This document shows, piece by piece, positions 1-9,648 of a DNA stretch of 64,000 nt (positions are counted from its first letter, which is position 1; the number at the start of each line of letters is the position of its first letter). Position numbers and translations under genes: made by a program. The stretch covers positions 2,542,001 to 2,606,000 of the forward strand of contig NZ_CP113054.1 of the NCBI RefSeq assembly GCF_026625605.1, given 5' to 3'. The notes under the pieces are model-generated. The model was not told the DNA's origin and did no database searches. It saw only the letters and a program-made list of their open reading frames with translations. This DNA is from Luteolibacter sp. SL250 (GTDB taxonomy: Bacteria; Verrucomicrobiota; Verrucomicrobiia; Verrucomicrobiales; Akkermansiaceae).

Positions 1-656
1 GGCATCTTGCCTTGGCCAACCGAAGTATAGAGCGTCTTGCCCTTGGCTCCCTCCAGCGGGATGCCGACGGCGTTCCTCCACACTTTGGTCATGCTTTCGC
101 CGGTGTGGCAGCCCCAGCTTTTGCAGTAGGCGTTCTTGGAGAAGACCGATGATTTGATCTTCGGCAGATCCCGCTCATGCAGCCAGGAGGTGGACGCGGC
201 CATGATCTCACTGCCGTAGTCCAGCATGAACGCATGGCGGTTCGAATGGCCGAAGTAGTCGAAGGTCTGGATGGAGCCACGCGGGCGGGAGTTGATGGCC
301 CGGATGAGGTCCCCGGTGGAGTTCACCCAGATGAGGGTGACACGCCGCTTCGCCGCCTGTTCGTTGATCCAGGTGGTGTAGGGTTTTCCGTCCTCCCTGC
401 CGCGGGCCTGGTAGCTCTTCTGGTGGACCATCCACACGATGGGTGCATCCGGTCCGTATGCCTGCCGGATCTCCGCCATGCGGAGGGTGGCGGCGCGGAT
501 GAAGTTCGCCCACCAGCGGTCATGCTGGTCATCCGGCACCCGCAGGTGCTCCCATTTTTTCAGGGATGGACCGCCGGAAACGATGACGTGCTCCGCGCTG
601 GCGATGCCGGAAAAGAGCAGGAACAACAGGGCGGCGAGCCGTGCGAAGAGTCTCAT
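1..656 (-). CDS. Secreted protein of unknown function, partial (C-terminus beyond left edge)
   Basis: The frame opens at an ATG at 656 and stays open to the window edge, giving 218 residues. Residues 1-21 form a signal peptide (basic start, leucine-rich core, AxA-type end), so the protein is exported. I do not recognise a named family. A His in YFGHS (about residue 137) and a Cys in WGCHTGES (about residue 183) are spaced and flanked in a way that recalls the His-Cys dyad of clan CD peptidases (caspase/gingipain/CHAT fold); this is inference only. It is transcribed in the same direction as tpiA and pgk, but the tpiA terminator lies between them, so it is probably a separate unit. Confidence 0.7.
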   Translation of the reverse strand, partial: MRLFARLAALLFLLFSGIASAEHVIVSGGPSLKKWEHLRVPDDQHDRWWANFIRAATLRMAEIRQAYGPDAPIVWMVHQKSYQARGREDGKPYTTWINEQAAKRRVTLIWVNSTGDLIRAINSRPRGSIQTFDYFGHSNRHAFMLDYGSEIMAASTSWLHERDLPKIKSSVFSKNAYCKSWGCHTGESMTKVWRNAVGIPLEGAKGKTLYTSVGQGKM

Positions 657-695
657 GGCCGGGAAAGTAGAAGGTCCGGATGCCTGAGACAAATG

Positions 696-720
696 AAAAA
701 CCCGGTTCGTGAGAACCGGG
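696..720 (-). terminator. Rho-independent terminator of the pgk-tpiA unit
   Basis: A perfect 8-bp stem (701-708 with 713-720) closes a 4-nt loop. Read on the minus strand it is followed by a run of five T. It sits 37 bases after the tpiA stop. Confidence 0.85.
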
Positions 721-756
721 TCCGTTGAATTTCATACGCTCCGGCAGCGCGGGCGG

Positions 757-1548
757 TCAGGCGGACTGGGTCCCGTTCCGGATGATCTCGAAGAAGCTCT
801 GCGGCTCCAGGGAGGCACCACCGATGAGGGCGCCGTCGATATCCGGGCAGGCCATCAGTTCCGCGGCGTTGTTCGGCTTCACGCTGCCGCCATACTGGAT
901 GCGGATCTTGCCGGCGGCGTCCGCGCCATACAGCCCGGAAATCACGGAGCGGACGAAGGCGTGGGCTTCCTGAGCTTGGGCGGAAGTGGCGGTCACACCG
1001 GTACCGATCGCCCAGACGGGCTCATAGGCGACGACGATTTCCGCCAGATCCTTTTCGGAGACATCCTTCAGACCACCGGTGATCTGGGTACGGAGGACTT
1101 CTTCCAGCTTCCCGCCTTCGCGCTCGGCGAGGGTTTCACCAATGCAGAAGATCGGCTTCAGGTTCGCTTCGCGGGCCTTCTTGATCTTCGCATTGATGAC
1201 GGCGTCCGTTTCACCGAAGATGGAGCGGCGCTCGCTGTGTCCGAGGATCACGTAGTGGACGAAGAACTCGCGCAGCATGAGCACGCTCACCTCACCGGTG
1301 TAGGCGCCGGAGTCATACTCGGAGCAATTCTGCGCGGCAATCTGGATGGCGTGGGCGTTCTGGACGGCGGTGGCCGTGTGGAGCTGGTCCGCCAGCTTCG
1401 CCAGCGACACGAACGGAGGCGCGATCACGATTTCGCTGTTGAAATTCGAGCCCTGGAGCTTGGAGAGCAGGCTCTTCACGAAGTCCTCCGTTTCCGAAGG
1501 TCCTTTGTTCATTTTCCAGTTGGCGGCGAAGATCGGCTTGCGGTTCAT
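757..1548 (-). CDS. tpiA: Triosephosphate isomerase
   Basis: Interconverts dihydroxyacetone phosphate and glyceraldehyde 3-phosphate in glycolysis and gluconeogenesis, in the cytoplasm. The 263-residue protein has the family landmarks in order: the NWKMN lysine near the N-terminus, the ILGHSERR catalytic histidine in the middle, AYEPVWAIGTG with the catalytic glutamate, and the C-terminal QYGGSVKP phosphate loop. I chose the ATG at 1548, so that the protein begins MNRKPIFAANWKMN. The frame stays open to a TTG at 1599 that overlaps the pgk stop, but those 17 extra residues are not typical of the family. It lies directly downstream of pgk and is followed by a terminator. Confidence 0.97.
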   Translation of the reverse strand: MNRKPIFAANWKMNKGPSETEDFVKSLLSKLQGSNFNSEIVIAPPFVSLAKLADQLHTATAVQNAHAIQIAAQNCSEYDSGAYTGEVSVLMLREFFVHYVILGHSERRSIFGETDAVINAKIKKAREANLKPIFCIGETLAEREGGKLEEVLRTQITGGLKDVSEKDLAEIVVAYEPVWAIGTGVTATSAQAQEAHAFVRSVISGLYGADAAGKIRIQYGGSVKPNNAAELMACPDIDGALIGGASLEPQSFFEIIRNGTQSA

Positions 1549-1595
1549 ATCGTTGGGATCGGGTATTTTGACGTAAAGGCTGGCAGGTAATTCAA

Positions 1596-2792
1596 TCAAG
1601 CGTCGGAAAGTGCGGCGACGCCAGGGAGCACCTTGCCTTCGAGCAGTTCGAGGGAGGCACCACCGCCGGTCGAGATGAAGGTCATCTTGTCATCCAGGCC
1701 GAACTTGTTGACCGCGGTGACGGAGTCTCCGCCACCGACGATGGTGGTGCCGGTGTTGGCGGCCATCGCTTCGGCCACGGCCTTGGTGCCTTTGGCGAAG
1801 CTGTCGAGTTCGAACACGCCCATCGGGCCGTTCCAGATGATGGTCTTGGCCTTGGCGACTTCCGCGACGAATTCGTCGACGGCCACGTCACCGATGTCGA
1901 TGCCTTCCCAGCCGTCCGGCGTTTCGCCACCCTGTTCATAGGGCTGGGTGCTCTTGGTTTCGGCACCTTCCTTGAACTCCTGGGTGATGCGGGTATCAGC
2001 AGGAAGGAGGAAGTTGACGCCCTTTGCCTTCGCGTTGGCGAGGATCTCGAGCGCGAGGTCCAGCTTGTCCGCCTCCACGCGGCTGTTGCCGGTGTGGTAG
2101 CCCTGGGCCTTGCGGAAAGTGTTGGCCATCGCACCGCCGATGAGGAAGGCGTCGGCCTTTTCCATGAGGGCGTTGATGACCTGGATCTTGTCGGAGACCT
2201 TGGCTCCGCCCATGATGACGAGGAACGGGCGCTCAGGGTTCTCCAGCTTGCCGACGAGGTATTCCAGCTCACGGTCGAGCAGGAAGCCGGAGGCGGCCTT
2301 CGGAATGAAATGGGTGACGCCTTCGGTGGAGGCGTGGGCGCGGTGAGCGGTGCCGAAGGCGTCGTTCACGAAAATCTCGGCGCTGCCGGCGAGGGCCTTT
2401 GCGTAGTCCTTTTCGTTCGCTTCCTCTTCAGGATAGAAGCGTGTGTTTTCGAGCAGCAGGACCTGGCCGGGCTGGAGGGCGGCACGCAGGGCTGCGGTTT
2501 CCTCACCGATGCTGTCCGGGGCGAGCTTCACTTCCTGGCCGAGGATCTCGGAAAGGGCGGCTGCGGCAGGTGCGAGGGAGTATTTCGCCTCAGGTCCCCC
2601 TTTCGGACGGCCGAGGTGGGAGCAGAGGACGAGCTTCGCGCCACCGGCGATGAGATGTTTGATGGAAGGCACAGCACCCTGGATGCGGGTATCGTCGGTG
2701 ATCACCCCATCCTTGAGGGGGACATTGAAATCCACACGCATGAGGACTTCCTTCGCATTGACGTCGAGATCGCGGATCGAGAGTTTGGCCAT
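1596..2792 (-). CDS. pgk: Phosphoglycerate kinase
   Basis: Transfers phosphate from 1,3-bisphosphoglycerate to ADP in glycolysis. The 398 residues match the usual length of bacterial Pgk. Landmarks seen are DFNVPLKDG at the N-terminus, CSHLGRPKGG (substrate arginine region), GGAKVSDKI at the start of the nucleotide domain, NGPMGVFE and the C-terminal GGGDS loop. The neighbouring tpiA catalyses an adjacent step and is read through from pgk, so the two form a compact glycolytic unit that ends at the hairpin at 701-720. Confidence 0.98.
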   Translation of the reverse strand: MAKLSIRDLDVNAKEVLMRVDFNVPLKDGVITDDTRIQGAVPSIKHLIAGGAKLVLCSHLGRPKGGPEAKYSLAPAAAALSEILGQEVKLAPDSIGEETAALRAALQPGQVLLLENTRFYPEEEANEKDYAKALAGSAEIFVNDAFGTAHRAHASTEGVTHFIPKAASGFLLDRELEYLVGKLENPERPFLVIMGGAKVSDKIQVINALMEKADAFLIGGAMANTFRKAQGYHTGNSRVEADKLDLALEILANAKAKGVNFLLPADTRITQEFKEGAETKSTQPYEQGGETPDGWEGIDIGDVAVDEFVAEVAKAKTIIWNGPMGVFELDSFAKGTKAVAEAMAANTGTTIVGGGDSVTAVNKFGLDDKMTFISTGGGASLELLEGKVLPGVAALSDA

Positions 2793-2877
2793 GGGCGGGG
2801 AATCCCGCCCGAGAGAAGCCCCGCTGTCAAGCCATGCTCATCTCCGGGGGGCAAGAAAGCGCGCGGAATGCGGGAAT

Positions 2878-5598
2878 CTAATCTCCGGGGAAGGGGTCCG
2901 CTGAAAATCGCTCATACTGGCGGCGGATCATGGAATCCCCGGGCGCGAAATTCGTGGCGAGGGCGGACCATTTCACCGCCCCCTTGCGGTCTTTCTTCGA
3001 AAAGTGGATCTCTCCCAGGGTGTCCAGATAGGCCGCCTCGTCAGGATTCAGTGCAAGCGCCTTCCGGGAAAGCGCCTCGCCCTCCGGCAGGCGGCGGACT
3101 GCCCGGGCCGCGAGCCAGGCACTGCCATTCAGCGTCTGTCCGGAGCGCGGGAAGCGTTCGATCAAGCCGGACATGACCTTCCAGGATTTCTCGAAATACT
3201 CGTCATGTTCCTTGATCAGGCCCGCTTTCCGCAGCGCGGGGAAGAAATAATCCGCCAGATGGCCGACGCCGGGAAAGTAAGAATGGCACCGGTCCAGCAG
3301 GTCGAGTCCCCGTTCCCGGTCTCCTTCCAGAAGTGACAGACCGTGGGGCAGATCCGCCCTCAGCCGGATGTTCAGGAGGAATGGAGCCAGCGAGAGATTG
3401 GTGTCCCCGTCGTTGGCACGCAGGGCCATCGCTTCCGCCAGCGCGGCGGATTCCTTCCACCTGCCTTGTTCCAGAAGCTGGACTGAATACCGGTTGAAGG
3501 CGTCCAGCGTGTAGCCGCTGGCGAGGTCCCCGTAAGGTTCCGGAGTGGGGGATGACTCGATGGCGTAGCGGGCCAGCCAGGTGGACGCTCTCTCCATGTC
3601 TCCACCGAAGGCGTAGGCGTTCGAGATGATGATGGAGGAGCCGGAGTCGCCCAGCGACAGTTTCTCCGCCCAGCCATCATGCACCACCGCTTCATCCTCC
3701 CGGCCCGCCCGCCTGAGGCTGGCGGCGAGGTAGGCGTGCAGTTCCGGGCGGCCCAGCGAGACCTTGTCGCCTCTGTCCCCGGCGATCATTTTTGTGAAGA
3801 TCTCCGCCACCTGGTCCCACTCGCCACGGATCGACAGTCCCATGAAGTTCTGCGTCTGGAGGGCGGAACTCTGGTCCGCGGCGGCCTGCATCCCCTGGAC
3901 CTTGAGGGAGGTGGCCATATCGGCGAACCTGCCCTCCGTCCGCGAGAAATCCGAGGTGTAGGCGATCCGCTTGAGATACTGGGACTTCTGCGCGGGTGCC
4001 GCTTTCTCGACCGCCTTCCATGCGAGGCCCAGCCAGCGGTCGCGGGTTCGCTTCGGATCGGGGATGGCGCCGAACAGTCCCAGCATCCCCTCGAATTGGT
4101 CGGCGAAGGACGACTCCTCATCCAGAACCGCCAGCCAGTCCCACCACTGGATGGCGACCTCATCCTCGTTGAAGGCCAGGTTCACCAATTGACGCCAGCG
4201 CCCTTCGTCGTCGCCGGCCCATTTCGTGGCGACGGCTTGGGCGAGGACGGCCGTGTCGGATGGGCCTTGATCCGCGGCGAAAAGTGTGGCCAGCAGAATC
4301 AGGAAATCGTCCAGTTCCGTCTCCGCCATGGAAAGCAATGGTTTCTCGAATGCGGAGAGCATTTCCTCCTCCAGTCCCAGTTGGTTCAGGAGAACCGCCA
4401 TCCTCAGCAGCTCCTTTTCCGCCTCACTGGATTGGTCCCCCGCACGGTCATTCTCGAACCGTTTCTGGTTCAGGTAGATTCCGAACTTTTCCTCAACCCA
4501 TCGTTTGAAATCGGGAGCCGCGGGGTCCAGTCCGAAGGTGGAAAGCGCATCATCGAACCTTTCGATCGAGGAGTAGTAGTCGATCGCCTGGAGCACCGGC
4601 GCTTTCGTCAGAGCGGCTTCCGCCAGATCAGGATGACCGGAGAGGAAAAGGTTCCATGCGGCGCTGCCCCGGGCGGCTTCATCCCGTGAACCGGAGGCTT
4701 CGGCGGAAAGCTTCCTGAGGGCGATCCGGGCCTCTTCCTCCCGTTCCGGATCCCACCGGCCTCCGATGATGTCCATATACAGCTTCCGGGAGGTGCTTTG
4801 TTCACTCTCCTTCATGAGATCCAGCCAGGGCAGGAAGTCTCCGTTGAACAGTCCCATCGCTGCTGCCAGATGCGGATCCCCGGCTTCCTTTGCCGCTGCC
4901 GCCGCGGTTGCCGTGTCACCGGCCACACGGGCCAGCGCCGCACGCCAGTCCGCCGGGCCGGTGTCCGCCTTCCGGCGCTCCTCCTCCAGTGTGCCATTCG
5001 AGCGGTGGAAACAGGCCAGTGCCATCAGTGACCGGGCGTCACGGGGCGCCAGTTCGAGGAATTTCCGTGCTTCGTCGTTCTTCCCGAGGATGATCTTCTC
5101 GCGGGCTCCGATGATGGAGGCTCCATGGGCCTGGTCCAGCAGTTCCGCCAATACGGCGGGATCCGTTTCATCGGCGTAGAGTTTCAGCAGTTGGTGCCAC
5201 CCGCGTTTCATGGCGATCTTTCTGAAGATCTCCACTTTGTTCTTTGGAAACGCCTTCTTGTAGTCCTCCACATGCTGGATCAACTCCGGGTCGGTGTCCG
5301 GAGTGAAGAAATGCTCGATGTCCCTGATGAGCTTCGAGGTGCGGAACGCCACCTCCGGGTCATCGCCCGTGGACGCCTTTTTCAGTTCGGTGAGGGCCGG
5401 CTCTCCAAGGGTCCAGAGCTTGAGGGTCGCCTTTTCACGGACCGCGAAATTCTCTGAGGAGAGATCGGCGATCAGTTCCCCGATGGATGGCTCCGGCGCA
5501 CTTTCCCGGGTTTCGGGGGCGTCCTGCGCGGGAACGGCGGCAGACAGCACTCCCGTTCCTGCGAGGAACACGAAGAAGGCGGCGCTGAACGGATTCAT
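2878..5598 (-). CDS. Large secreted HEAT/TPR-repeat protein, function unknown
   Basis: 906 residues. An N-terminal signal peptide (about residues 1-20, ending near LSAAVPA) is followed by a short segment (about 37-95) resembling the HEAT-like unit common in secreted planctomycete and verrucomicrobial proteins (LSSENFAVREKATLKLW, then LGEPALTELKKA). The rest is a long helical solenoid rich in Ala, Leu and Glu. A recognisable TPR-like end lies near residues 820-900, with successive helices carrying LNPDEAAYLDTLGEIHF. No catalytic motif is visible. It is likely a periplasmic scaffold or interaction protein. It lies 85 bases upstream of pgk on the same strand, but nothing suggests a metabolic link. 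Confidence 0.85.
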   Translation of the reverse strand: MNPFSAAFFVFLAGTGVLSAAVPAQDAPETRESAPEPSIGELIADLSSENFAVREKATLKLWTLGEPALTELKKASTGDDPEVAFRTSKLIRDIEHFFTPDTDPELIQHVEDYKKAFPKNKVEIFRKIAMKRGWHQLLKLYADETDPAVLAELLDQAHGASIIGAREKIILGKNDEARKFLELAPRDARSLMALACFHRSNGTLEEERRKADTGPADWRAALARVAGDTATAAAAAKEAGDPHLAAAMGLFNGDFLPWLDLMKESEQSTSRKLYMDIIGGRWDPEREEEARIALRKLSAEASGSRDEAARGSAAWNLFLSGHPDLAEAALTKAPVLQAIDYYSSIERFDDALSTFGLDPAAPDFKRWVEEKFGIYLNQKRFENDRAGDQSSEAEKELLRMAVLLNQLGLEEEMLSAFEKPLLSMAETELDDFLILLATLFAADQGPSDTAVLAQAVATKWAGDDEGRWRQLVNLAFNEDEVAIQWWDWLAVLDEESSFADQFEGMLGLFGAIPDPKRTRDRWLGLAWKAVEKAAPAQKSQYLKRIAYTSDFSRTEGRFADMATSLKVQGMQAAADQSSALQTQNFMGLSIRGEWDQVAEIFTKMIAGDRGDKVSLGRPELHAYLAASLRRAGREDEAVVHDGWAEKLSLGDSGSSIIISNAYAFGGDMERASTWLARYAIESSPTPEPYGDLASGYTLDAFNRYSVQLLEQGRWKESAALAEAMALRANDGDTNLSLAPFLLNIRLRADLPHGLSLLEGDRERGLDLLDRCHSYFPGVGHLADYFFPALRKAGLIKEHDEYFEKSWKVMSGLIERFPRSGQTLNGSAWLAARAVRRLPEGEALSRKALALNPDEAAYLDTLGEIHFSKKDRKGAVKWSALATNFAPGDSMIRRQYERFSADPFPGD

Positions 5599-5951
5599 CA
5601 GAGCTACATGCTCGTGGATTCGCAGGAGAAATCAACCCCCGAGGTCAGGAGGAGGAACAACGGGGAAAAGAAAAACCGCTGTGCCGTTCTTGGCGCTATG
5701 AGCCACGTTCCGTAAGCTCAACAAGTGGGATCGTCCGGACTATTTGGGTCTTCCTATGAAGGCATGACCTGGTTCGCCGGATTTTGATCCCGTGGTAGTG
5801 ATATCGGTTCGGGCTAGCTGCCAAAATCGAACGCACACAGCAGTCGTTGGAGAGAGTAAATCCGATCCCTCCCCCCGCAACCAAAATCTGGCATTGCAGG
5901 TGATTGAATTTTTCCCGCGCCAAGGTGGTTGGGCGGTGTTAGAGACGGGTC
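5599..5951. other. 353-base divergent intergenic region, no gene seen
   Basis: Separates the divergent secreted repeat protein and the S41 protease, so it must carry promoters for both. The central part (about 5700-5930) is less GC-rich than its surroundings and holds no plausible coding frame. I looked for a tRNA, an IS remnant and a strong terminator and found none. I cannot name a convincing -35/-10 pair. Confidence 0.5.
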
Positions 5952-7178
5952 ATGAAATGGTGTTGCGGTTTTCTGCTTGTCCCTTCGCTTTCCATCGCCG
6001 CTCCGGCGGGTCCGCCGGATGCGGAGGAAGCCGCCTATCCTGCCGTCGAGCGGTTCATCCAGGTGCTGGAAGCGGTCAGGAAAAACCATCCGGATACGGA
6101 CCGTCTGGCCTATGACCGGCTGGTCAACCACGCCTTGGAGGGGATGATGGAGGGGCTGGACCCGTTTTCTTCCTTCATCCACCCGGAGATGGCCGCGCTG
6201 ATGAAATCGAACGGGAAGCTCGATCCGGAGGTGCCCTCGCTGGGGCTGACACTGGGCTTGCGGGATACCGGTCTCTACGTGATGGCCGTGGCACCGCCCG
6301 GCCCGGCGGGACGCGCCGGGATCACGGCAGGCAGTTCCATCCTGGAGATCGACGGCCGGCCGACCGAGGGCGGGCAATTCGAGGATCTGGTGGGCACGTT
6401 GCGGAGGAAGGCGGGGGAGACGAGCCGCCTGAAACTGAAATCCCCCGAGGAACCGAAGCCTGTCGAGATTTCCCTCGTCCACCGTCTGGTGGAGGAACGC
6501 TCCGTCGCGGAAGCGAAGATCATCAACAAGGAGAAAGGCACCGGCTATATCAGGCTCGCCTCATTCGGTGGTGCATGCGCGAAGGAGATGGAGGTTTCCC
6601 TCGATGATCTGGAGGACGCTGGGATGAAATCACTGATCCTGGATCTCCGTGGCAACGGTGGCGGGGATCTGCATGAGACCGTGAAAATTCTAGGTCTTTT
6701 CCTTCCTCCGGATACCACCGTGGTCACCACCCGCAGCCGCAGCGAGGAGGAACCACTCAAGACCCCCTCCCGCCAACGGCGGAAACGGGAGTATCCCATC
6801 GCCGTTCTCATCGACCGCATGTCCGCATCCGCGTCCGAACTCACGGCGGGTGCGCTCCAGGATCTGAAGCGGGCGACGGTCATCGGCGAACTGAGCTTCG
6901 GCAAAGGCTCCGTGCAGCACATCATCCCGCTGGGGCAGGGGACCGCCATGCGTCTCACCGTGGCCACCTATCACACTCCTTCCGGACGGACTCCGCACCG
7001 CGTCGGAATCACTCCCGATGTGCGGGTGGATCTCGTGGACGCGGACCGGGACAACTTTGAGAAACGCAACCGCGCGGATACCCTGGATGAGGCGGAGCGC
7101 ACGAAGGTGGCCTCCTGGGTGGATCCGGTGATGAAAAAAGCCGGGGAGGTGCTGGATGGACCAGCGGCTGCGAAATAG
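5952..7178 (+). CDS. S41-family C-terminal processing protease with PDZ domain
   Basis: A secreted serine protease of the CtpA/Prc type, which cleaves proteins at non-polar C-termini in the periplasm. Residues 1-17 look like a signal peptide. A PDZ domain covers about 95-165 (GLTLGLRD, PAGRAGITAGSSILEIDG). The S41 core follows, with LILDLRGNGGG near 228-238, the SASASE motif at 291-296 (Ser293 the likely nucleophile) and FGKGSVQ (Lys318 the general base); the 25-residue Ser-Lys spacing is as in known members. At 408 residues it is a normal-sized Ctp. It stands alone, convergent with the cytochrome/WD40 gene. Confidence 0.93.
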   Translation: MKWCCGFLLVPSLSIAAPAGPPDAEEAAYPAVERFIQVLEAVRKNHPDTDRLAYDRLVNHALEGMMEGLDPFSSFIHPEMAALMKSNGKLDPEVPSLGLTLGLRDTGLYVMAVAPPGPAGRAGITAGSSILEIDGRPTEGGQFEDLVGTLRRKAGETSRLKLKSPEEPKPVEISLVHRLVEERSVAEAKIINKEKGTGYIRLASFGGACAKEMEVSLDDLEDAGMKSLILDLRGNGGGDLHETVKILGLFLPPDTTVVTTRSRSEEEPLKTPSRQRRKREYPIAVLIDRMSASASELTAGALQDLKRATVIGELSFGKGSVQHIIPLGQGTAMRLTVATYHTPSGRTPHRVGITPDVRVDLVDADRDNFEKRNRADTLDEAERTKVASWVDPVMKKAGEVLDGPAAAK

Positions 7179-7257
7179 CCCCCGGCCCAACCTGCCATCC
7201 TGTTGGTCAGGATCCCACCTTCAGAAGGGGGATGACGCGGAGCGCCATCGGAGGGGA

Positions 7258-9648
7258 TCACTGACGGGCCTTGGCGTAGGCCGCTTTCAGTTGGTTCGCT
7301 TCGGAGGAGGCGAGGTAGGCGGCGGGAAGTTTCTGCTCGACGGTTGAGCGGGCGCTGAGGGTGTCATCCTGCAGCTTCCGCAGGGTGGCGGTCTCCCGTT
7401 GGATGACGGACTGGACCGCAGCGGCGGTGGCGGCCATCTCTTCCCTGATGGGTTCCGTCAGGTCCGGCTGGGCGAGCCGTTCCTGGAGTTTGCCAAGCTC
7501 ATCACGCTTCGCCGCGATGACGGCGAGCTGGGCTTCGAGGGATTTGAGCGCCTCAGCGAAGCCGGCGAGTTCACCTTCGGATTCCTCGGTGGCGGACTCG
7601 GCCTTTTCCGCGGCCTTGATGGCACTGGCGTTGATGGCTGCCGCGTGCCAGTGCTTCTCCGCTACCTTGATCTGCGGCAGTTCGTTCTTCACGGCTTCCG
7701 CTGCGGCAATGGCGGCAGCCGCGCCCTTGCCTGCCTCCTCCACGGCTTTGCGCAGCGGTGGCAGGGCATCTTCCGCAGGTTTGATGCGGGCTTGGGCGAC
7801 TCCGGCGGTTTTGTTCGCCATCTCAAAGGCGGAGGCCAGCGGGCCCTCCTGATTGGCCGGGGCATCGAACGCCTGCTGGAGTTTCACCAGTTGGTCGCCG
7901 ATCTCGCGGTTCTTCTGCTCCGCGGCGGACAGCGGGGCGGGGTCGCGCTGGTCTTCCGGCAGTGCTGCCAGTGCGGCTCTCTTGGCGTCGGTGTCGGCCT
8001 GTGCCGCCTTCTTCGCTTCCGCGAGGCGGTTGATTTCCTCTTGCTGCTTCTGGCGTGCACCCCTGCGGGCATCCAGTTCCTGTTTCGCTTTGTCGGCGCC
8101 AGCCTTGGAGGCCTGGGCAATCTCCTTCGACTGCTTCAGGGTGTTCTCGGCATCGGCCAAGGCTTTTTTCGCTGCTTCCACGGCAGCGGCCTTTTGTTTG
8201 GCCGCGGCTTCCGCATCCGCCAGCCGCTGTTTCTGGGTGCCGGCGCGTTCCGCCAGCGTTTTGATGCGGGTCCCGATCGCAGGTGGGTTGGCGTGGATTT
8301 CGCCGAGTGGCTTGCCCTCGGTGGTGTCGAACGCACGGATGGTTCCCAGCGCGTCGGCAACAAAGGCTTTCTTGCTCTCGACGTCGATGACCACGGAGGT
8401 CGGGAGTTCCGGCAGCGGGCCGATTTCCTTGAGCAGGTTGAAGTCCGGCTTCCAGAGCTTCGCCTTCTTGTCCCGTCCCGCCGTGATGAACGAGCCGTCG
8501 CGGGCGAAGGCGAAGGCGGTCACGCCGCCGGGATGGGCGTCGATCTTCTTCACCTCGCCGCCGTTGTTCATCTCCCACATACGGACGGAGCCGTCCTCGG
8601 ACGCGGAAGCGAGGATGTTCGAGTCGGAGCGGAAGGCGAGGCTGGTGATGCCCGCCTGGTGCGCCCGCAGGGTGTGGAATTCATTTCCGGTGTCCGTTTC
8701 CCAAACCCACACACCGCCGTTGCGGTCGCCGCTGGCGAGCAGGATGCCGTCATTGGAAATGTCCAGCGCGGTGATCCAGTCCGTGTGCTTCTTGATGGAG
8801 GTGATCATCTCGCCATCCTCCGTCTTCCACAGCTTGAGCAGGCGGGATGGACCACCGGTGGCGACGATGTCGAAGCCGGGCTTGATGTCCGCGGCGAGGA
8901 TGGAGTCGAACTCCTTCGCGGCCGATAGCAGTCGCGAGCCGTTCGTCACGTCGAAGGTCACGGTGATGCCGGATTTGCCGGGGATGCCGCCGCCGACGAT
9001 GAGGTAGCGGGCGTCCGGAGTGAAGGCGAGCGAGATGGGGTCTCCCTCCGGGAACGGCAGGATGCCGACGAGTTCCAGGGTGTTGGTATCGTGCAGCAGG
9101 ATCTGCCGCTGGCCGGTGACGGCGATCAACGGCGCCCAAGGGGACACTGCGAGGGCGTGGACGGAGGAGGCCTTCGGGGTGATCACCTCCGGCTCCAACA
9201 GGACATGCTGCGGCATCGGTGGAGGACCGTCCGGTTTCTTCGAGGGATCGGAACCCATCGCAGTCTCGAACTTCGGCTTCGACGGTTTCTTCGCGGAGGA
9301 GTTCTTGTTCTCGAGGAGACCGCCCTCGATCCACTGCTTGAGGACGTCGATCTGAGCGCCGGCCATCTTGTCACCTTCCGGTGGCATCTTCGGTTCGACG
9401 GTCTGGATGACACAACCGAGCAACTTCGATCCCGCGTCACCGGGTTCAACGATCTTTCCGCCCGAACCGCCCTTGAGGGTCGCGCCGTAGGTGGAGAGAT
9501 CGAGGCCGCCTTTCGCTTTGTCGGGGTTGTGGCAGTTGAGGCAGGCTTGCTGGAAAACAGGCAGGACGTGATCGTCGAAAGTGACCTTGTCCGCAGCGAT
9601 GGCGAACGGCGCGGAAAGCACGAAGAGGGTGGTGTAGCGGGAAATCAC
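7258..9648 (-). CDS. Secreted c-type cytochrome / WD40-repeat protein with C-terminal coiled coil
   Basis: 796 residues in three parts. After a signal peptide (about 1-19) comes a planctomycete-type cytochrome c domain with one haem motif, CLNCH at 36-40, followed by KAKGGLDLSTY and the MPPEGDKM segment that can supply the axial methionine. Residues about 160-460 form a WD40 propeller (repeats with LAFSPDG-like and VWVWETDTG units). Residues about 470-790 are an Ala/Lys/Glu-rich coiled coil. The architecture is characteristic of Planctomycetes and Verrucomicrobia, where such proteins sit in the periplasm. The role is not established; scaffolding or redox sensing is a guess. Confidence 0.9.
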   Translation of the reverse strand: MISRYTTLFVLSAPFAIAADKVTFDDHVLPVFQQACLNCHNPDKAKGGLDLSTYGATLKGGSGGKIVEPGDAGSKLLGCVIQTVEPKMPPEGDKMAGAQIDVLKQWIEGGLLENKNSSAKKPSKPKFETAMGSDPSKKPDGPPPMPQHVLLEPEVITPKASSVHALAVSPWAPLIAVTGQRQILLHDTNTLELVGILPFPEGDPISLAFTPDARYLIVGGGIPGKSGITVTFDVTNGSRLLSAAKEFDSILAADIKPGFDIVATGGPSRLLKLWKTEDGEMITSIKKHTDWITALDISNDGILLASGDRNGGVWVWETDTGNEFHTLRAHQAGITSLAFRSDSNILASASEDGSVRMWEMNNGGEVKKIDAHPGGVTAFAFARDGSFITAGRDKKAKLWKPDFNLLKEIGPLPELPTSVVIDVESKKAFVADALGTIRAFDTTEGKPLGEIHANPPAIGTRIKTLAERAGTQKQRLADAEAAAKQKAAAVEAAKKALADAENTLKQSKEIAQASKAGADKAKQELDARRGARQKQQEEINRLAEAKKAAQADTDAKRAALAALPEDQRDPAPLSAAEQKNREIGDQLVKLQQAFDAPANQEGPLASAFEMANKTAGVAQARIKPAEDALPPLRKAVEEAGKGAAAAIAAAEAVKNELPQIKVAEKHWHAAAINASAIKAAEKAESATEESEGELAGFAEALKSLEAQLAVIAAKRDELGKLQERLAQPDLTEPIREEMAATAAAVQSVIQRETATLRKLQDDTLSARSTVEQKLPAAYLASSEANQLKAAYAKARQ

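Noticed and set aside
2094..3176. Plus-strand frame of 360 codons opposite pgk and the repeat protein
   Set aside because: It spans two clear minus-strand genes and their spacer and has no recognisable product.
5640..5940. Possible tRNA or IS remnant in the AT-richer spacer
   Set aside because: No cloverleaf, no terminal inverted repeats and no transposase fragment could be found.
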